Under the pieces are notes generated by a model. It saw nothing but the letters and a program-made list of their open reading frames with translations, made no database searches and had not been told where the DNA came from. Below are positions 1 through 11,562 of a DNA stretch of 56,993 nucleotides, piece after piece; position 1 is the first letter of the stretch, and every line of letters starts with the position of its first letter. The stretch comes from Lentilactobacillus sunkii DSM 19904 (GTDB lineage: Bacteria; Bacillota; Bacilli; Lactobacillales; Lactobacillaceae). The translations under genes were made by a program, and so were the position numbers. The stretch is from positions 1 through 56,993 of the forward strand of contig NZ_AZEA01000015.1 of the NCBI RefSeq assembly GCF_001435575.1, read 5' to 3'.

Positions 1-1
1 G

Positions 2-52
2 GATTCACCAACAACAGTTGACGAAGAGCCATTACAATTGGCTATTTTGTAA
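2..52 (+). CDS. 3' end of an unidentified gene (partial)
   Basis: An open frame enters from the left edge and encodes DSPTTVDEEPLQLAIL before a TAA stop. The peptide has ordinary protein-like composition and ends 40 bp before a bidirectional terminator shared with rpoC, as expected for a convergent gene. Only 16 residues are visible, so no product can be named. It could be a chance open frame. Confidence 0.35.
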   Translation, partial: DSPTTVDEEPLQLAIL

Positions 53-94
53 CGCAACAATTCCAAGATGTCCTTATTTCATTAATTTCATAAA

Positions 95-136
95 CAAAAA
101 AGGATTTCAGCCCATGACGGGTTGAAATCCTTTTTT
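95..136. terminator. bidirectional terminator after rpoC
   Basis: A 14-bp stem (AAAAAAGGATTTCA paired with TGAAATCCTTTTTT) around a 13-nt loop has A and T runs on both sides. It would end rpoC on the minus strand and the incoming gene on the plus strand. Confidence 0.85.
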
Positions 137-162
137 GAAACCGACTATTTTAATCTAAATAC

Positions 163-3100
163 TTATTTAGTGGTCTTGCTCTTATTAGCATCTTCAGCTT
201 TCATTTTTTCTTCAAGCTGGCTAATTGAGTAAACCCCGTCAGTAGATGAACTACCGATTTCTTCAGGCTTAATTCCACGGTAATCTGGCATTCCAGTACC
301 AGCAGGAATCAACTTACCAATGATAACATTTTCCTTCAAACCAACAAGTGGATCATTCTTACCACGAATTGCAGCATCGGTAAGAACACGAGTAGTTTCC
401 TGGAATGATGCAGCTGACAAGAAACTATTGGTTTCAAGGGCAGCCTTGGTAATACCAAGCAATACAGGACGCGCCGTTGCAGGGATTCCACCTGTAACAA
501 CAGTATCCCCGTTGCTTGTTCTGAAGTCATTGATATCCATCAAAGTACCAGGCAATACATCAGTGTCACCAGGATCCATGATACGAACCTTACGAAGCAT
601 CTGACGAATCATGATTTCCACATGCTTATCAGCCACTTCCACACCTTGCATCCGGTAAACTTTTTGAACTTCATGAAGCAGGTAGTTTTCAGTTGAAAGA
701 ACATCCCGAACCTTCAACAATTCCTTAGGATCAACAGAACCTTCGTTCAAAGCTGATCCACGGTGAATGTAGTCGCCTTCAGCAACTCTCATTCGAGCCG
801 TAATTGGAACTGTGTAAGTTCTGGTATCGGATTCACCTTTAATAGTAACTTCTTTAGTTCTTTCAGCAGGGTTTTCTTCGATTGACTCAACAGTACCGGT
901 AACTTCACTGATCTCAGCTTTACCTTTTGGATTACGAGCTTCAAAAATTTCTTGAACACGAGGAAGTCCTTGGGTAATATCAGCATTTCCGGCAACACCA
1001 CCGGTATGGAAGTTACGCATAGTCAACTGAGTACCTGGCTCACCGATTGATTGGGCAGCAACAGTACCAACTGCTTCACCAACTTCGACTTCGTCACCGG
1101 TAGCCATGTTCCGGCCGTAACACTTCTCACAAACACCGTGAATCGTGTTGCAGGTAAATGCTGAACGGATTGTGACTTCTTTGATGCCGAGGTCGTCAAT
1201 CTTGGTAGCCTGATCTTCTGTGATCATGGTGTTGGCAGGAACAATGACATCGCCAGTCTTAGGATTCTTAACAGTCTTGTGGGCATAACGGCCTACAATC
1301 CGATCGTATAATGGTTCGATCATTTCATTACCTTCAGCAATTGCACTGACGGTTAAGCCACGATCGGTCCCACAATCCTTTTCACGGACGATAACATCTT
1401 GGGCAACATCAACCAAACGACGGGTCAGATAACCAGAGTTGGCGGTCTTAAGGGCGGTATCAGTCATACCTTTACGAGCCCCATGGGTTGAAATGAACAT
1501 TTCCAAAACAGTCAATCCTTCACGGAAGTTTGAAGTGATTGGTAATTCCATGATTTCACCGTTAGGAGCAGCCATCAAGCCACGCATACCAGCCAACTGA
1601 GTAAAGTTGGAAATGTTACCACGGGCACCAGAATCGCTCATCATAAAGATAGGGTTCTGAGGGTCTTGATTTTCCAACAAACGTTTTTGAATATCATCTT
1701 TGGCATCATTCCAGATACCGATAACTCGTTCATAACGCTCATGGTCAGTAATCAATCCACGACGGAACTGCTTGGTAACCATGTCAACTTTCTTATGGGC
1801 TGCGTCAATGATTTCCTGCTTATCAGGCAACTGAGTAATATCAGTAATACCAACAGTTAAACCGGATTTAGTTGATTCATTGTAACCAAGGTCCTTCATT
1901 CTATCAAGTAGGAATGAAGTTTCGGTCACTTTGTAAATCTTATAAACCTCAGCAATGATGTCACTTAAGAAACCTTTCTTAAATGGCAGGATCAATTTAG
2001 CATTTTTAAGGTGTTCATGAATATCTTCCCCTGGTTCAAGGAAGAAATGATCATCAACATAACCATTCAGATTGGTCTCTGAAGGTTCATTAATGTATGG
2101 GAAGTCTTCTGGCAAAATTTCATTGAAAATGATCTTACCAACAGAGGTAACCAGGATTTTTCCTAGTTGGTCTTTGGTGAAGGTCTTCTTTGGATATGCA
2201 GAAGTCTTGATTCCCACACGGGTGTGCCAATGAACGATTCCGTTCTTAAATGCTAACTGAGCTTCATCAGGTGAATTGAAGATCATCCCTTCACCCTCAC
2301 GGCCTGCTTCTTCCATAGTCAGGTAATAGTTACCGATAACCATATCCTGAGAAGGTGTAACAACTGGTTTTCCATCCTTAGGTGCAAGAATATGACCAGC
2401 AGCTAACATCAGCAAACGTGATTCGGCTTGTGCCTCGTCAGATAATGGAACGTGAATCGCCATTTGGTCGCCATCGAAATCGGCATTGTAAGCTTCACAA
2501 ACCAATGGATGCAGACGCATGGACTTACCACTTACAAGAACGGGTTCAAAGGCTTGAATACCAAGTCTATGAAGTGTAGGGGCACGGTTCAACAGAACCG
2601 GATGCTCCTTAATAACGTCTTCCAATACACTAAAGACATCATCATCTTGACGTTCAATCTTACGTTTGGCGTTCTTAATGTTGGATGCCAAATTACGGCC
2701 AACCAATTCCTTCATAATGAATGGCTTGAACAATTCCATCGCCATTGGGACTGGGAGTCCCATTTGGTTCATCTTCAAATGAGGACCAACATCGATAACT
2801 GAACGGCCGGAATAATCAACACGCTTGCCAAGTAAGTTTTGACGGAAACGTCCCTGCTTACCTTTAAGCATGTGAGAAAGCGACTTAAGTGGACGGTTAC
2901 CGGGACCGGCAACTGGACGGCCACGACGACCGTTATCAATCAAAGCATCAACGGCTTCTTGAAGCATCCGTTTTTCGTTTTGAACAATAATTCCAGGTGC
3001 ATTCAAGTCAAGTAATCTCTTTAAACGGTTGTTACGGTTGATAACCCGACGGTACAAATCGTTCAAATCAGAAGTGGCAAAACGGCCACCTTCAAGTTGA

Positions 3101-3825
3101 ACCATTGGTCGTAAGTCAGGTGGGATAACTGGAATTGCATCCATTACCATCCAAGAAAGTTCATTTCCAGATTGAACGAAGGCTTCCAAAATATCAAGAC
3201 GACGAACAGCACGGGTCCGCTTTTGACCAGTAGCATTCTTTAATTCGTCCTTCAACTCAACAACTTCTTTATTGATATCAACATCATCAAGCAGGGTTTT
3301 GATTGCTTCAGCACCGATTTGGGCAGAGAAACGAGGACCATATTCCTGTTTCTTTTCACGATATTCACGTTCTGAGAGCAATTGTTTCTTTTCCATAGGG
3401 GTGTTACCAGGTTCAGTAACAACATATGAAGCGAAATAGATAATTTCTTCCAAGGCACGGGGGCTCATATCCAAAACAAGACCCATCCGACTTGGAATTC
3501 CTTTGAAGTACCAGATGTGGGTTACTGGAGCTGCTAATTCAATATGGCCCATTCGTTCACGACGAACCTTTGAACGAGTAACTTCAACTCCACAACGGTC
3601 ACAAACGATACCCTTGTATCGGATCCGCTTGTACTTACCGCAGGCACATTCCCAATCCTTGGTAGGACCGAAAATTCGTTCATCAAACAAACCGTCTTTT
3701 TCTGGTTTCAAAGTTCGGTAGTTAATGGTTTCAGGCTTTTTAACTTCACCATATGACCAACTACGAATTTTATCAGGAGAGGCTAGTCCAATCTGCATAC
3801 TTTCGAATTTATTAACATCGACCAC
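163..3825 (-). CDS. rpoC: DNA-directed RNA polymerase subunit beta'
   Basis: Catalytic beta' subunit of RNA polymerase, 1220 aa, full length for lactobacilli. The N-terminal zinc ribbon has C60, C62, C75 and C78 (CACGKYKR and CDRCG). The invariant [10 protein letters not shown] loop that binds catalytic Mg2+ lies near residues 446-455. The second zinc site is formed by a Cys near 818 (CGTDRG) and [11 protein letters not shown] near 892-902. The start is GTG with GGGAGG 8 nt upstream, giving [13 protein letters not shown], the usual N-terminus. It follows rpoB by 17 bp and is certainly co-transcribed with it. No anomalies seen. Confidence 0.99.
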   Translation of the reverse strand: MVDVNKFESMQIGLASPDKIRSWSYGEVKKPETINYRTLKPEKDGLFDERIFGPTKDWECACGKYKRIRYKGIVCDRCGVEVTRSKVRRERMGHIELAAPVTHIWYFKGIPSRMGLVLDMSPRALEEIIYFASYVVTEPGNTPMEKKQLLSEREYREKKQEYGPRFSAQIGAEAIKTLLDDVDINKEVVELKDELKNATGQKRTRAVRRLDILEAFVQSGNELSWMVMDAIPVIPPDLRPMVQLEGGRFATSDLNDLYRRVINRNNRLKRLLDLNAPGIIVQNEKRMLQEAVDALIDNGRRGRPVAGPGNRPLKSLSHMLKGKQGRFRQNLLGKRVDYSGRSVIDVGPHLKMNQMGLPVPMAMELFKPFIMKELVGRNLASNIKNAKRKIERQDDDVFSVLEDVIKEHPVLLNRAPTLHRLGIQAFEPVLVSGKSMRLHPLVCEAYNADFDGDQMAIHVPLSDEAQAESRLLMLAAGHILAPKDGKPVVTPSQDMVIGNYYLTMEEAGREGEGMIFNSPDEAQLAFKNGIVHWHTRVGIKTSAYPKKTFTKDQLGKILVTSVGKIIFNEILPEDFPYINEPSETNLNGYVDDHFFLEPGEDIHEHLKNAKLILPFKKGFLSDIIAEVYKIYKVTETSFLLDRMKDLGYNESTKSGLTVGITDITQLPDKQEIIDAAHKKVDMVTKQFRRGLITDHERYERVIGIWNDAKDDIQKRLLENQDPQNPIFMMSDSGARGNISNFTQLAGMRGLMAAPNGEIMELPITSNFREGLTVLEMFISTHGARKGMTDTALKTANSGYLTRRLVDVAQDVIVREKDCGTDRGLTVSAIAEGNEMIEPLYDRIVGRYAHKTVKNPKTGDVIVPANTMITEDQATKIDDLGIKEVTIRSAFTCNTIHGVCEKCYGRNMATGDEVEVGEAVGTVAAQSIGEPGTQLTMRNFHTGGVAGNADITQGLPRVQEIFEARNPKGKAEISEVTGTVESIEENPAERTKEVTIKGESDTRTYTVPITARMRVAEGDYIHRGSALNEGSVDPKELLKVRDVLSTENYLLHEVQKVYRMQGVEVADKHVEIMIRQMLRKVRIMDPGDTDVLPGTLMDINDFRTSNGDTVVTGGIPATARPVLLGITKAALETNSFLSAASFQETTRVLTDAAIRGKNDPLVGLKENVIIGKLIPAGTGMPDYRGIKPEEIGSSSTDGVYSISQLEEKMKAEDANKSKTTK

Positions 3826-3842
3826 TAGTTTGACCTCCCATT

Positions 3843-6800
3843 CTAGTCATTACTATTGTTAGCGTTGGTTGATTTAGTTGGTGCTTCAACTTTATCAGCA
3901 GGCTGTTTGGCAGCTTGATCGGCTTGCTCTTTCTTCTTGTCGGCCAACTTGCTTAATGCGTCAACATTAACCACGTCGTCATCGTCGTCAAGATCACGGA
4001 GTTCGATTTCTTTATGACTTGCGTCAAGCACTTTCATGTCAAGACCAAGCGATTGTAATTCCTTAACCAACACACGGAATGATTCAGGAACACCAGGCTT
4101 TGGAATTGGTTCACCCTTAACAATGGCTTCGTAAGTCTTTACACGACCAACAACGTCATCTGACTTGTAAGTCAAGATTTCTTGAAGGGTATAAGCGGCA
4201 CCATAAGCTTCAAGTGCCCAAACTTCCATTTCACCAAAACGCTGACCACCAAATTGTGCTTTACCACCAAGTGGTTGTTGCGTAACTAATGAGTAAGGTC
4301 CAATTGAACGTGCATGGATCTTGTCATCAACCATGTGGGCCAGCTTAAGGTAATGCATGACACCAACGGCGATCTTCTTATCAAATGGTTCACCGGTACG
4401 GCCATCGTACAAGATGTACTTACCATCTGAAGGCATGCCGGCTTCCTTAACGGCATCCCAGATATCCTTATCACGGGCACCATCAAAAACAGGTGTTGCA
4501 ACATGAATACCAAGTTTGCGGGCAGCCATACCTAAATGGAGTTCCAAAACTTGACCAATGTTCATACGTGATGGCACACCCATGGGACTCAGCATAATAT
4601 CAACTGGGGTTCCATCAGGCAGGAATGGCATATCTTCTTCAGGGATAACAACGGAAACAGTACCTTTGTTACCATGACGACCTGACATCTTGTCACCAAC
4701 TTGAATCTTACGCTTTTGAGCGATGTAGACACGGACCATCTTGTTAACACCAGGAGAAAGTTCGTCCCCGTTTTCACGAGTAAAGACCTTAACATCCTGG
4801 ATGATACCGCCACCACCATGAGGAACTCTCAATGAAGTATCACGAACTTCTCGTGACTTTTCACCAAAAATTGCATGAAGCAAACGTTCTTCGGCTGAGA
4901 GTTCAGTAACTCCTTTAGGTGTTACCTTACCAACTAAAATGTCGCCATCATGAACTTCGGCACCAATTCGGACAGTTCCGTCTTCATCAAGGTTCTTCAA
5001 AGCATCTTCACCAACGTTAGGAATTTCGCGGGTCATTTCCTCAGGTCCTAATTTAGTGTCCCGAGTTTCTGATTCGTATTCCTCAATATGGATTGACGTA
5101 TAAACGTCATCCTTAACCAAACGTTCGCTGATCGCGATGGCATCTTCGAAGTTATAGCCTTGCCAAGTCATAAATGCAACAACAGGGTTTTGGCCAAGTG
5201 CCAATTCTCCGCCTTCCATTGATGGGCCGTCAGCTAAGATTTCGTCAGCATCAACATGATCGCCAACCTTAACAATTGGGCGTTGGTTGTAGTTCTTACC
5301 GCCGTTTGAACGACGGAACTTCATTAATTTATATTTATCGAGGGACTTGTCGTCACGACGTACTCGAATCTCACGAGCATCAACGTATTCAACAGTTCCT
5401 TCATACTTACAGATGAGGGCAACACCAGAATCATGGGCAGCCTTGTATTCGATACCGGTACCAACAAGTGGTGCATGGGGATCGATCAAAGGAACGGCCT
5501 GACGCTGCATGTTGGCACCCATCAAGGCACGGTTTGAATCATCGTTTTCCAAGAAAGGAATACATGCGGTTGCGACAGCAACTACCTGCTTAGGTGAAAC
5601 ATCCATGTAATCGACTTTATCGATGCTGATTTCAATGTTGTTTGACTTATGACGAGCCATAACAATCTTATTAACAAATGAACCATCATCGTTCAATGGT
5701 GAGTTGGCCTGTGCAATAACAAAGTTATCTTCTTCGTCGGCAGTCAAATAATCAATTCGGTCAGTAACCTTATGGCTGGTCCAATCCACACGACGATATG
5801 GTGTTTCAATGAAACCGTACTTGTTAACCCGGGCATAACTGGACAAACTGTTAATCAATCCAATGTTAGGGCCTTCAGGGGTTTCAATAGGACACATACG
5901 GCCATAATGGGTATAGTGAACGTCTCGGACTTCATATCCGGCACGGTCACGAGTCAAACCACCAGGTCCAAGGGCAGACAAACGACGCTTATGAGTTAAT
6001 TCACCAAGTGGGTTGGTCTGATCCATGAATTGTGAAAGTTGTGATGAACCAAAGAATTCTTTGATTGAAGCCACAACTGGACGGATGTTAATCAATTGTT
6101 GCGGAGTAACGGTTGAAGTGTCTTGAATTGACATTCTTTCACGAACAACCCGTTCCATCCGTGATAAACCGATTCGGAATTGGTTTTGTAATAATTCACC
6201 AACTGAACGAATTCGACGGTTACCCAAGTGATCAATATCATCAATTGAACCGATGCCTTCTTGAAGGTTAAAGAAGTAGTTCATTGCTGAAATGATGTCA
6301 GCCGGGGTGATGTGCTTAAAGCTCAATGGAATATTGTCGTTTCCGATCAAAGGCACTACCCGGTCAGGATCGTTAACTGATTGAACCTTGATGATTTGAA
6401 CAGTCATCGGTTCTGTTACAACAGCTTCGTCTGATGGGTTGAAAGTATAAGCCTTGAACTCATCATTATCGAGGAACGGTGCCAAATCCTTCATAACATC
6501 TTTGGTCACAACAGTTCCTTTTTGAGCGATAACTTCACCTGTATCAGGATCAGCAAGGGTTTCAGCCAATGTCAAGCCTAATAAACGGTTCTTCAAACTA
6601 AGCTTCTTATTAGTCTTGTAACGACCAACAGGAGCCATATCATAACGTTTTGGATCAAAGAAGCGCGCAGTCAGCAAACTTCTTGATGAGTCAGCAGTCT
6701 TAGGCTCACCTGGACGTAGTCGTTCATAGATATCCTTTAATGATTCTTCAACACGGGAATCATCGGTATCCTTATGAACATCCTTTTCCAAAGTTAAACC

Positions 6801-7451
6801 TAAGCTGTCACTGTCACCCAAGATGTCAATGATTTCAGAATCACTGCCAAATCCAAGGGCTCTAATCAGTTCAGTTAAAGGAATTTTTCGTGTTCGGTCA
6901 ATTCGAACATAGGCGATATTTTTTGCGTCGGTTTCAAATTCAAGCCAGGCACCTCTGTTAGGAATAACAGTCGTACCAAATGAATCACGGCCGTTCTTGT
7001 CCTTATCGGCATGGTAATATACGCCGGGTGAACGAACCAATTGTGAAACAATAACTCGTTCAGCACCATTAATAATAAATGTTCCTTGATCAGTCATTAA
7101 TGGAAAATCGCCAAAGAATACATCTTGAGTCTTAATTTCACCAGTCTCGTGATTGGTTAATTTTAAGGTGATGTGAAGTGGAGCAGAATAATTTGCCTCG
7201 TGCTCACGGGCCTCATCAACAGTGTACTTTGGTGTTAATAATTGATAATTGACAAACTCTAAAGAAAGCTTGCCCTGAAAGTCATCGATTGGCATAATGC
7301 CATCGAAGGTTTCCTTAAGTCCCTCATGTAAAAACCAGTTGTAAGAATTAGTCTGGATTTCAATCAGGTTAGGTAAATCAAGCACTTCTTTAATTCGTGC
7401 ATAACTTCGTCGGGTACGGTGTTTTCCATATTTAACTAAATGTCCTGCCAA
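3843..7451 (-). CDS. rpoB: DNA-directed RNA polymerase subunit beta
   Basis: Beta subunit of RNA polymerase. I place the start at a TTG at 7451 ([15 protein letters not shown]), giving 1202 aa, because GGAGAGGTG lies 6-7 nt upstream and this is the conserved N-terminus. An in-frame GTG three codons earlier overlaps that ribosome binding site. The rifampicin region ([16 protein letters not shown], then [10 protein letters not shown]) near residues 465-500 carries the susceptible-type residues. The C-terminus ends in an acidic, Lys/Ala-rich tail. First gene of rpoB-rpoC; its leader carries its own promoter and an intrinsic hairpin, described separately. Confidence 0.99.
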   Translation of the reverse strand: MAGHLVKYGKHRTRRSYARIKEVLDLPNLIEIQTNSYNWFLHEGLKETFDGIMPIDDFQGKLSLEFVNYQLLTPKYTVDEAREHEANYSAPLHITLKLTNHETGEIKTQDVFFGDFPLMTDQGTFIINGAERVIVSQLVRSPGVYYHADKDKNGRDSFGTTVIPNRGAWLEFETDAKNIAYVRIDRTRKIPLTELIRALGFGSDSEIIDILGDSDSLGLTLEKDVHKDTDDSRVEESLKDIYERLRPGEPKTADSSRSLLTARFFDPKRYDMAPVGRYKTNKKLSLKNRLLGLTLAETLADPDTGEVIAQKGTVVTKDVMKDLAPFLDNDEFKAYTFNPSDEAVVTEPMTVQIIKVQSVNDPDRVVPLIGNDNIPLSFKHITPADIISAMNYFFNLQEGIGSIDDIDHLGNRRIRSVGELLQNQFRIGLSRMERVVRERMSIQDTSTVTPQQLINIRPVVASIKEFFGSSQLSQFMDQTNPLGELTHKRRLSALGPGGLTRDRAGYEVRDVHYTHYGRMCPIETPEGPNIGLINSLSSYARVNKYGFIETPYRRVDWTSHKVTDRIDYLTADEEDNFVIAQANSPLNDDGSFVNKIVMARHKSNNIEISIDKVDYMDVSPKQVVAVATACIPFLENDDSNRALMGANMQRQAVPLIDPHAPLVGTGIEYKAAHDSGVALICKYEGTVEYVDAREIRVRRDDKSLDKYKLMKFRRSNGGKNYNQRPIVKVGDHVDADEILADGPSMEGGELALGQNPVVAFMTWQGYNFEDAIAISERLVKDDVYTSIHIEEYESETRDTKLGPEEMTREIPNVGEDALKNLDEDGTVRIGAEVHDGDILVGKVTPKGVTELSAEERLLHAIFGEKSREVRDTSLRVPHGGGGIIQDVKVFTRENGDELSPGVNKMVRVYIAQKRKIQVGDKMSGRHGNKGTVSVVIPEEDMPFLPDGTPVDIMLSPMGVPSRMNIGQVLELHLGMAARKLGIHVATPVFDGARDKDIWDAVKEAGMPSDGKYILYDGRTGEPFDKKIAVGVMHYLKLAHMVDDKIHARSIGPYSLVTQQPLGGKAQFGGQRFGEMEVWALEAYGAAYTLQEILTYKSDDVVGRVKTYEAIVKGEPIPKPGVPESFRVLVKELQSLGLDMKVLDASHKEIELRDLDDDDDVVNVDALSKLADKKKEQADQAAKQPADKVEAPTKSTNANNSND

Positions 7452-7460
7452 GTTTTTCAC

Positions 7461-7640
7461 CTCTCCAAAAAATTCCGGAATCGAAATGTTACAATTTGAT
7501 TACAAATGCGCTTTTGAACACATTTGACCGAGTTTAGGGCAAAAAAAATCCAAAAACAAGACTTACTTGCTTTTGGTTTTTTATGCAGGCCAACCCGGAC
7601 AATAGATCGCGTCGACCATTTCGATTCACAACAAATACAG
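7461..7640 (-). promoter_or_regulatory. rpoB 5' leader (possible Lacto-rpoB type RNA)
   Basis: A leader of about 190 nt runs from the predicted transcription start near 7639 to the rpoB start. It holds an 11-bp hairpin followed by eight U residues (7541-7576). Downstream is AAATGTG/CGCATTT, which can form a second small hairpin. A conserved 'Lacto-rpoB' RNA motif is known upstream of rpoB in Lactobacillales. I infer this may be that element but cannot check the consensus from memory. Confidence 0.45.
7541..7576 (-). terminator. intrinsic terminator/attenuator inside the rpoB leader
   Basis: CCAAAAGCAAG pairs with CTTGTTTTTGG (one G-T pair) around a 5-nt loop and is followed by TTTTTTTT on the minus strand. 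It lies downstream of both clpC and the predicted rpoB promoter. It could therefore stop clpC read-through and also attenuate rpoBC. Confidence 0.75.
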
Positions 7641-7645
7641 TTAAA

Positions 7646-7674
7646 AGAATAACAATTTATAGAAGTAAAGTCAA
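7646..7674 (-). promoter_or_regulatory. predicted rpoB promoter
   Basis: On the minus strand TTGACT (7669-7674) is separated by 17 nt from TATTCT (7646-7651). It lies between the clpC stop and the leader hairpin. It is the best sigma-A-type match in the 255-bp gap. Confidence 0.6.
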
Positions 7675-7706
7675 CCTTTTAGACCATGGTTCATTTTGAA
7701 TCGCGT

Positions 7707-10199
7707 TTATTTTTTATCGTTAACTAATGTTTTGTGTTCAGGCTTCTTAACTGAAATTGTAATCTGGTTGTTTCGACCACCAACAGTTACTGAATCGCCG
7801 GGAACAATTTCTTTGGCAAGCAGCTTGGCACTCAAGTTATCTTCAAGCTCGGTTTGAATTGCTCTTCGGATAGGACGGGCACCATATTCAGGATCAAATC
7901 CACGTTTGGAAATAATCCCGATTGCCGTTTTGGTAATCTTGATGTCAATTCCCTGATCGTGAATTCGTTTGATAACCGGCTTTGCCATCAAGTAAACAAT
8001 CTGATCAAGTTCAGCCTTGGTCAATAAGTGGAAGACAACCACTTCGTCAATCCGGTTAAGGAACTCTGGACGGAATCGTTGCTTGAGGGCAGCTTGGATG
8101 GTGTCCTTCATTGCAGCGTAACCTTCTTTGGCATCCTCTTGGCCAAATCCAACCGTCTTCTTATCTCGAAGAGTGGTTGCACCGAGGTTGGAAGTCATAA
8201 TGATAACCGTATTTCTGAAGTCAATCTTACGACCCTTTGCATCCGTCAGGTAACCATCATCAAGAACTTGTAGCAACAGGTTGAAGACATCAGGGTGGGC
8301 CTTTTCAACTTCATCAAAGAGAACAACTGAATAAGGTTTCTGACGAACCTTTTCAGTTAATTGGCCACCTTCATCGTATCCAACATAGCCGGGTGCTGAA
8401 CCAATCAAACGACTGGTTGAGTATTTCTCCATGAATTCACTCATATCAACCCGGATCATGTCGTCTTCAGAACCAAATACGGCTTCAGCGACTGCTTTTG
8501 CCAATTCAGTCTTACCAACACCGGTAGGACCGAGGAACATAAATGAACCAATTGGGCGATTTGGATCTTTCAAACCGCTTCGTGCTCGACGAATCGAACG
8601 TGAAACCGCTGAAATAGCCTCTTCCTGGCCGATAACCCGCTTATGAAGAACCTTTTCCAAATTAACCAAACGATCCGCTTCAGTACTGCTCAAACGGGTC
8701 ACTGGAATCCCAGTCCATTCGCCAACAATCTCGGCAACATCCTGGGGTGTTTCCTTGACTGGATAATGAGCATCTGCAGGATTCTCATCGGCGTCATCAT
8801 CGTGAGCCAACTCATCCTGCAATTTATTAGTCTGTTTACGAAGCTTGGCTGCCTTTTCGTAATCTTGGGCAACTAAAGCTTCATTTAATTCAGACAATAA
8901 ATCTGATAATTTCTTGTGGTCATCGACAGCATCGGATTTCTGTAAATGATCGATTCGAACCTTGGCAGCTGCCTCATCCATCAAATCAATGGCTTTATCA
9001 GGCAGGAACCGATCGCTGATGTAACGACTGGAAAGATTAACAGCTGTTTCAATTGCTTCATCAGTAATTTCAACGTGGTGATGTTGTTCATACTTGGGAC
9101 GCAAGCCCTTTAAGATTTCAACGGTTTCATCAGTGGTTGGTTCGTCAACCATGACTTTGGCAAATCGACGTTCCAGAGCAGCATCGGATTCAATGTACTT
9201 TTGGTATTCGTCCAAAGTGGTAGCACCGATTAATTGAAGCTCACCACGAGCCAACGCTGGCTTTAAAATATTGGAGGCATCAATGGCACCTTCAGCACCA
9301 CCCGCACCAATCAAAGTGTGTAATTCATCAATGAATAAGATGATATTGCCATCTGAGTAAATTTCATCAATGACTTTCTTCAAACGGTCTTCAAATTCAC
9401 CACGATACTTGGTACCGGCAACTAATGAACCCATATCAAGCATCATCAGGCGCTTCTTAGCCATGTCGCCAGGCACGTCACCGCTGACAATTCGTTCTGC
9501 CAAACCTTCAGCAATGGCAGTTTTACCAACACCGGGTTCACCAATTAAAACAGGATTATTCTTTGTTCGACGAGCTAGGATTTGGACAACCCGCTTAACT
9601 TCAAGATCACGGCCGACAGTTGGGTCAAGTCGGTCTTCTCGGGCCATTTCAGTTAAATCACGGGCTAATGAATCAATGGTTGGTGTCTTTGAATCAGCTT
9701 TCTTTTGCTGACGGCCTCGTTGCTTGTTAGCCAAGTTCGAAGCCATGGAACCACCACTGATTCCCATTTTACGTAAGGTTACTTTTCTGATTTGTGATAA
9801 ATCGAGTCCCAAATTAATCAGGATTCGTGATGACAGAATTGTTTCATCCGTCAACAGTGAAAGCAAAATATGCTCAGTTCCTACTTTCGGAACACCATTC
9901 TTCTTGGCAAATTCTCCTGCCTGAGCTAAAACCTCTTTTGCTTTTGGAGAGTATGGCAGATAATCGTTGCTGCTAAGGTCCTTTAGGTTGCCGTAGCCGG
10001 CGAAACGCTCTACTTCTTCAGTAACGTCTTCGGCAGTTACAGAAAACTGCTGGAGAGCCTTGTAGGCGATTCCGTTGGTCTCAATCAGTAAGCCTAATAA
10101 TAGATGTTCAGTTCCAATCGCCTGGTGCTTGAATTTCTTGGCTTGTTCCTGAGCAATGGTCAAAACGTTCTTAGCACTTGGAGTAAATAAATTATTCAT
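7707..10199 (-). CDS. clpC: ATP-dependent Clp protease ATP-binding subunit ClpC
   Basis: HSP100-family unfoldase of 830 aa that feeds substrates to ClpP. Order: Clp_N repeats (about 1-145), first AAA+ module with Walker [10 protein letters not shown] near 220 and Walker [11 protein letters not shown], a UVR-type coiled middle region (about 425-460, [16 protein letters not shown]), then a second AAA+ module with GPTGVGKTE near 556 and [12 protein letters not shown]. The UVR region marks it as ClpC rather than ClpB or ClpE. It follows ctsR by 15 bp and shares its CtsR-controlled promoter. Start ATG with GAGGG upstream. Confidence 0.97.
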   Translation of the reverse strand: MNNLFTPSAKNVLTIAQEQAKKFKHQAIGTEHLLLGLLIETNGIAYKALQQFSVTAEDVTEEVERFAGYGNLKDLSSNDYLPYSPKAKEVLAQAGEFAKKNGVPKVGTEHILLSLLTDETILSSRILINLGLDLSQIRKVTLRKMGISGGSMASNLANKQRGRQQKKADSKTPTIDSLARDLTEMAREDRLDPTVGRDLEVKRVVQILARRTKNNPVLIGEPGVGKTAIAEGLAERIVSGDVPGDMAKKRLMMLDMGSLVAGTKYRGEFEDRLKKVIDEIYSDGNIILFIDELHTLIGAGGAEGAIDASNILKPALARGELQLIGATTLDEYQKYIESDAALERRFAKVMVDEPTTDETVEILKGLRPKYEQHHHVEITDEAIETAVNLSSRYISDRFLPDKAIDLMDEAAAKVRIDHLQKSDAVDDHKKLSDLLSELNEALVAQDYEKAAKLRKQTNKLQDELAHDDDADENPADAHYPVKETPQDVAEIVGEWTGIPVTRLSSTEADRLVNLEKVLHKRVIGQEEAISAVSRSIRRARSGLKDPNRPIGSFMFLGPTGVGKTELAKAVAEAVFGSEDDMIRVDMSEFMEKYSTSRLIGSAPGYVGYDEGGQLTEKVRQKPYSVVLFDEVEKAHPDVFNLLLQVLDDGYLTDAKGRKIDFRNTVIIMTSNLGATTLRDKKTVGFGQEDAKEGYAAMKDTIQAALKQRFRPEFLNRIDEVVVFHLLTKAELDQIVYLMAKPVIKRIHDQGIDIKITKTAIGIISKRGFDPEYGARPIRRAIQTELEDNLSAKLLAKEIVPGDSVTVGGRNNQITISVKKPEHKTLVNDKK

Positions 10200-10214
10200 A
10201 GATACCCTCGCTTC

Positions 10215-10682
10215 CTATCGTTCGTATCGCAACCGGTTCAAAATCGACACCATGATGTTGGCGCGCATGATGTCAGTTAGATCGCTGCTGTTTAAGTCAA
10301 TTGCATCTTTGTCAATCGCGGCTAATATGATACTCACCTCGCGACGATTAATTAATTCATTATTATATAACGTTTGGACGATTGTTTCACTATCTCGTTT
10401 CGATAATTTGTTGCCAATCGCAGCAATGAGTGAATTCAAAACGTCAATGTCATCTAATAAATGAACCTTTTCTATTCTAATGTAGCCGCCGCCACCGCGT
10501 TTACTTTCCACAATGTATCCATTCTGAATTGTAAAACGGGTGTTAATCACATAGTTGATCTGAGACGGTACAACGTCAAACAAGCCAGCAATTTCAGAAC
10601 GACGAATTTTCACCTGCTCGTTCTGCGCAAGGATTTCTTTGAGATAACGTTCAATTAAATCAGAAATATTTTCGTCCGCCAT
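10215..10682 (-). CDS. ctsR: class III stress gene repressor CtsR
   Basis: Winged-helix repressor of clp genes. The wing motif RGGGGYIRI, diagnostic for CtsR DNA binding, is intact. I choose the ATG at 10682 (MADENISDLIERYLKEI, 155 aa) because it matches the usual N-terminus and GGGTGAT lies just upstream; an in-frame TTG at 10694 is a less likely start. It heads the ctsR-clpC operon. McsA and McsB, the partners found in Bacillus, are absent. A CtsR box lies 16 bp upstream of the start, so the operon is probably autoregulated. Confidence 0.96.
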   Translation of the reverse strand: MADENISDLIERYLKEILAQNEQVKIRRSEIAGLFDVVPSQINYVINTRFTIQNGYIVESKRGGGGYIRIEKVHLLDDIDVLNSLIAAIGNKLSKRDSETIVQTLYNNELINRREVSIILAAIDKDAIDLNSSDLTDIMRANIMVSILNRLRYER

Positions 10683-10697
10683 GTAATCACCCAATTC

Positions 10698-10714
10698 TTT
10701 GACTAATATTGACT
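10698..10714 (-). promoter_or_regulatory. CtsR operator
   Basis: On the minus strand the site reads AGTCAAT-ATT-AGTCAAA, two direct heptads spaced by 3 nt. This matches the known CtsR box. It lies just downstream of the ctsR -10 element, where bound repressor would block initiation. Confidence 0.9.
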
Positions 10715-10717
10715 ATT

Positions 10718-10745
10718 ATTATACGAATGTTGGGGGAAAGTGCAA
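10718..10745 (-). promoter_or_regulatory. ctsR-clpC promoter
   Basis: Minus strand TTGCAC (10740-10745), a 16-nt spacer and TATAAT (10718-10723). The CtsR box overlaps the predicted start of transcription. Confidence 0.8.
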
Positions 10746-10758
10746 GGAAAGTGTTTGA

Positions 10759-10879
10759 GAGTGCGACGAGCCACGGGTGAACCCGGAGTATAAGACAAGG
10801 CAGAGAATGATGAACAAATCTTGTTCGTCATTCTCTGCCTTGTCTTATACAGTAGGGTTCAGTGGCTCGGAGCACGTTT
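10759..10879. repeat. nested-palindrome intergenic repeat, copy a
   Basis: The outer arms GAGTGCGACGAGCC and GGCTCGGAGCACGTTT are imperfect inverted repeats. Inside is a second 30-bp palindrome (10788-10850, one mismatch, 3-nt loop) and a GAACCC/GGGTTC pair. The same plan (terminal GAGYGYG and CGGARCRCGTTT, variable inner hairpin) recurs at 28825, 37791 and 37911. It starts 13 bp upstream of the ctsR -35 element. Non-coding. Confidence 0.75.
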
Positions 10880-11317
10880 GGGAGGCTGCCTCACCCACCA
10901 AAAGAAAATAACCTCACAAATTAATTCCACTCTATCCAATCAACTAACAAACGGTGTTCATTGATTACCATTCCCTTCTTGTGTGTAGCGATCAGGGCAG
11001 TCGGAGCACGTTTAGGAGGCTGCCTCGTTCACCAAGAGAAAATACCCTCACAAACCAACCCCCTGTTTATTCAAGTAAAAAACAAACTTTGTTCATTGCT
11101 AATTCTTCTGTCTTATACAGTAGGGTTCAGTGGCTCGGAGCACGTTTGGGAGGCTGCCTCGTCTACTAAAAGAAAATAACCTCACAAATTAATTCCACTC
11201 TATCCAATCAACTAACAAACGGTGTTCATTGATTGCCATTCCCTTCTTGTGTGTAGCGATCAGGGCTGTCGCCCACAGGACTAGCCGGACTTGCAGCCGG
11301 GCGTCGGAGCACGTTTC
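10841..11317. repeat. tandem array of ~134-bp intergenic repeats
   Basis: A segment of about 158 bp (10841-10998) is repeated nearly exactly at 11109-11266, an offset of 268 bp. Within it the motif CGGAGCACGTTT followed by GGCTGCCTC-like sequence recurs at about 10868, 11002, 11136 and 11306. This gives A-B-A-B units spaced 134, 134 and about 170 bp. The motif is the right end of the nested-palindrome repeat. No gene is supported in 10746-11341; short open frames here have no ribosome binding site and are repeats of each other. Confidence 0.8.
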
Positions 11318-11341
11318 GAAAGCTGCCTCATCTGCCAAAAC

Positions 11342-11373
11342 AAAAAAGCCAGAATCCAAGAAACAGATTCTGA
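11342..11373 (-). terminator. terminator of the tRNA operon
   Basis: GTCAGAATC pairs with GATTCTGGC around an 8-nt loop, followed by TTTTTT on the minus strand, 56 bp after the last tRNA. Confidence 0.8.
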
Positions 11374-11428
11374 CCCTCACTAAATATGTATGTTTAAACG
11401 ACTATCACTGAAATTTCCCACAAAAAAA

Positions 11429-11502
11429 TCGGGAAAACAAGATTTGAACTTGCGACCCCTACGTCCCGAACGTAGTGCTCTACCAAGCTGAGCTACTTCC
11501 CG
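11429..11502 (-). tRNA. tRNA-Pro (CGG)
   Basis: A 74-nt cloverleaf with acceptor CGGGAAG/TTTTCCCG, anticodon stem CTACG/CGTAG and loop TTCGGGA, anticodon CGG. CCA is not encoded. Last gene of the eight-tRNA operon. Confidence 0.93.
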
Positions 11503-11562
11503 ATGATTAAGTACTATTCAATTAACAATATAAATATATCATATTATCTATGTTGTAAAAAG

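Noticed and set aside
10841-11317. Possible CRISPR array
   Set aside because: Repeats are about 134 bp with similar rather than unique spacers, and there are no cas genes.
10954-11411. Short open frames in the repeat array, including two overlapping plus-strand frames near 10954-11179
   Set aside because: They are translations of tandem repeats, without ribosome binding sites or promoters.
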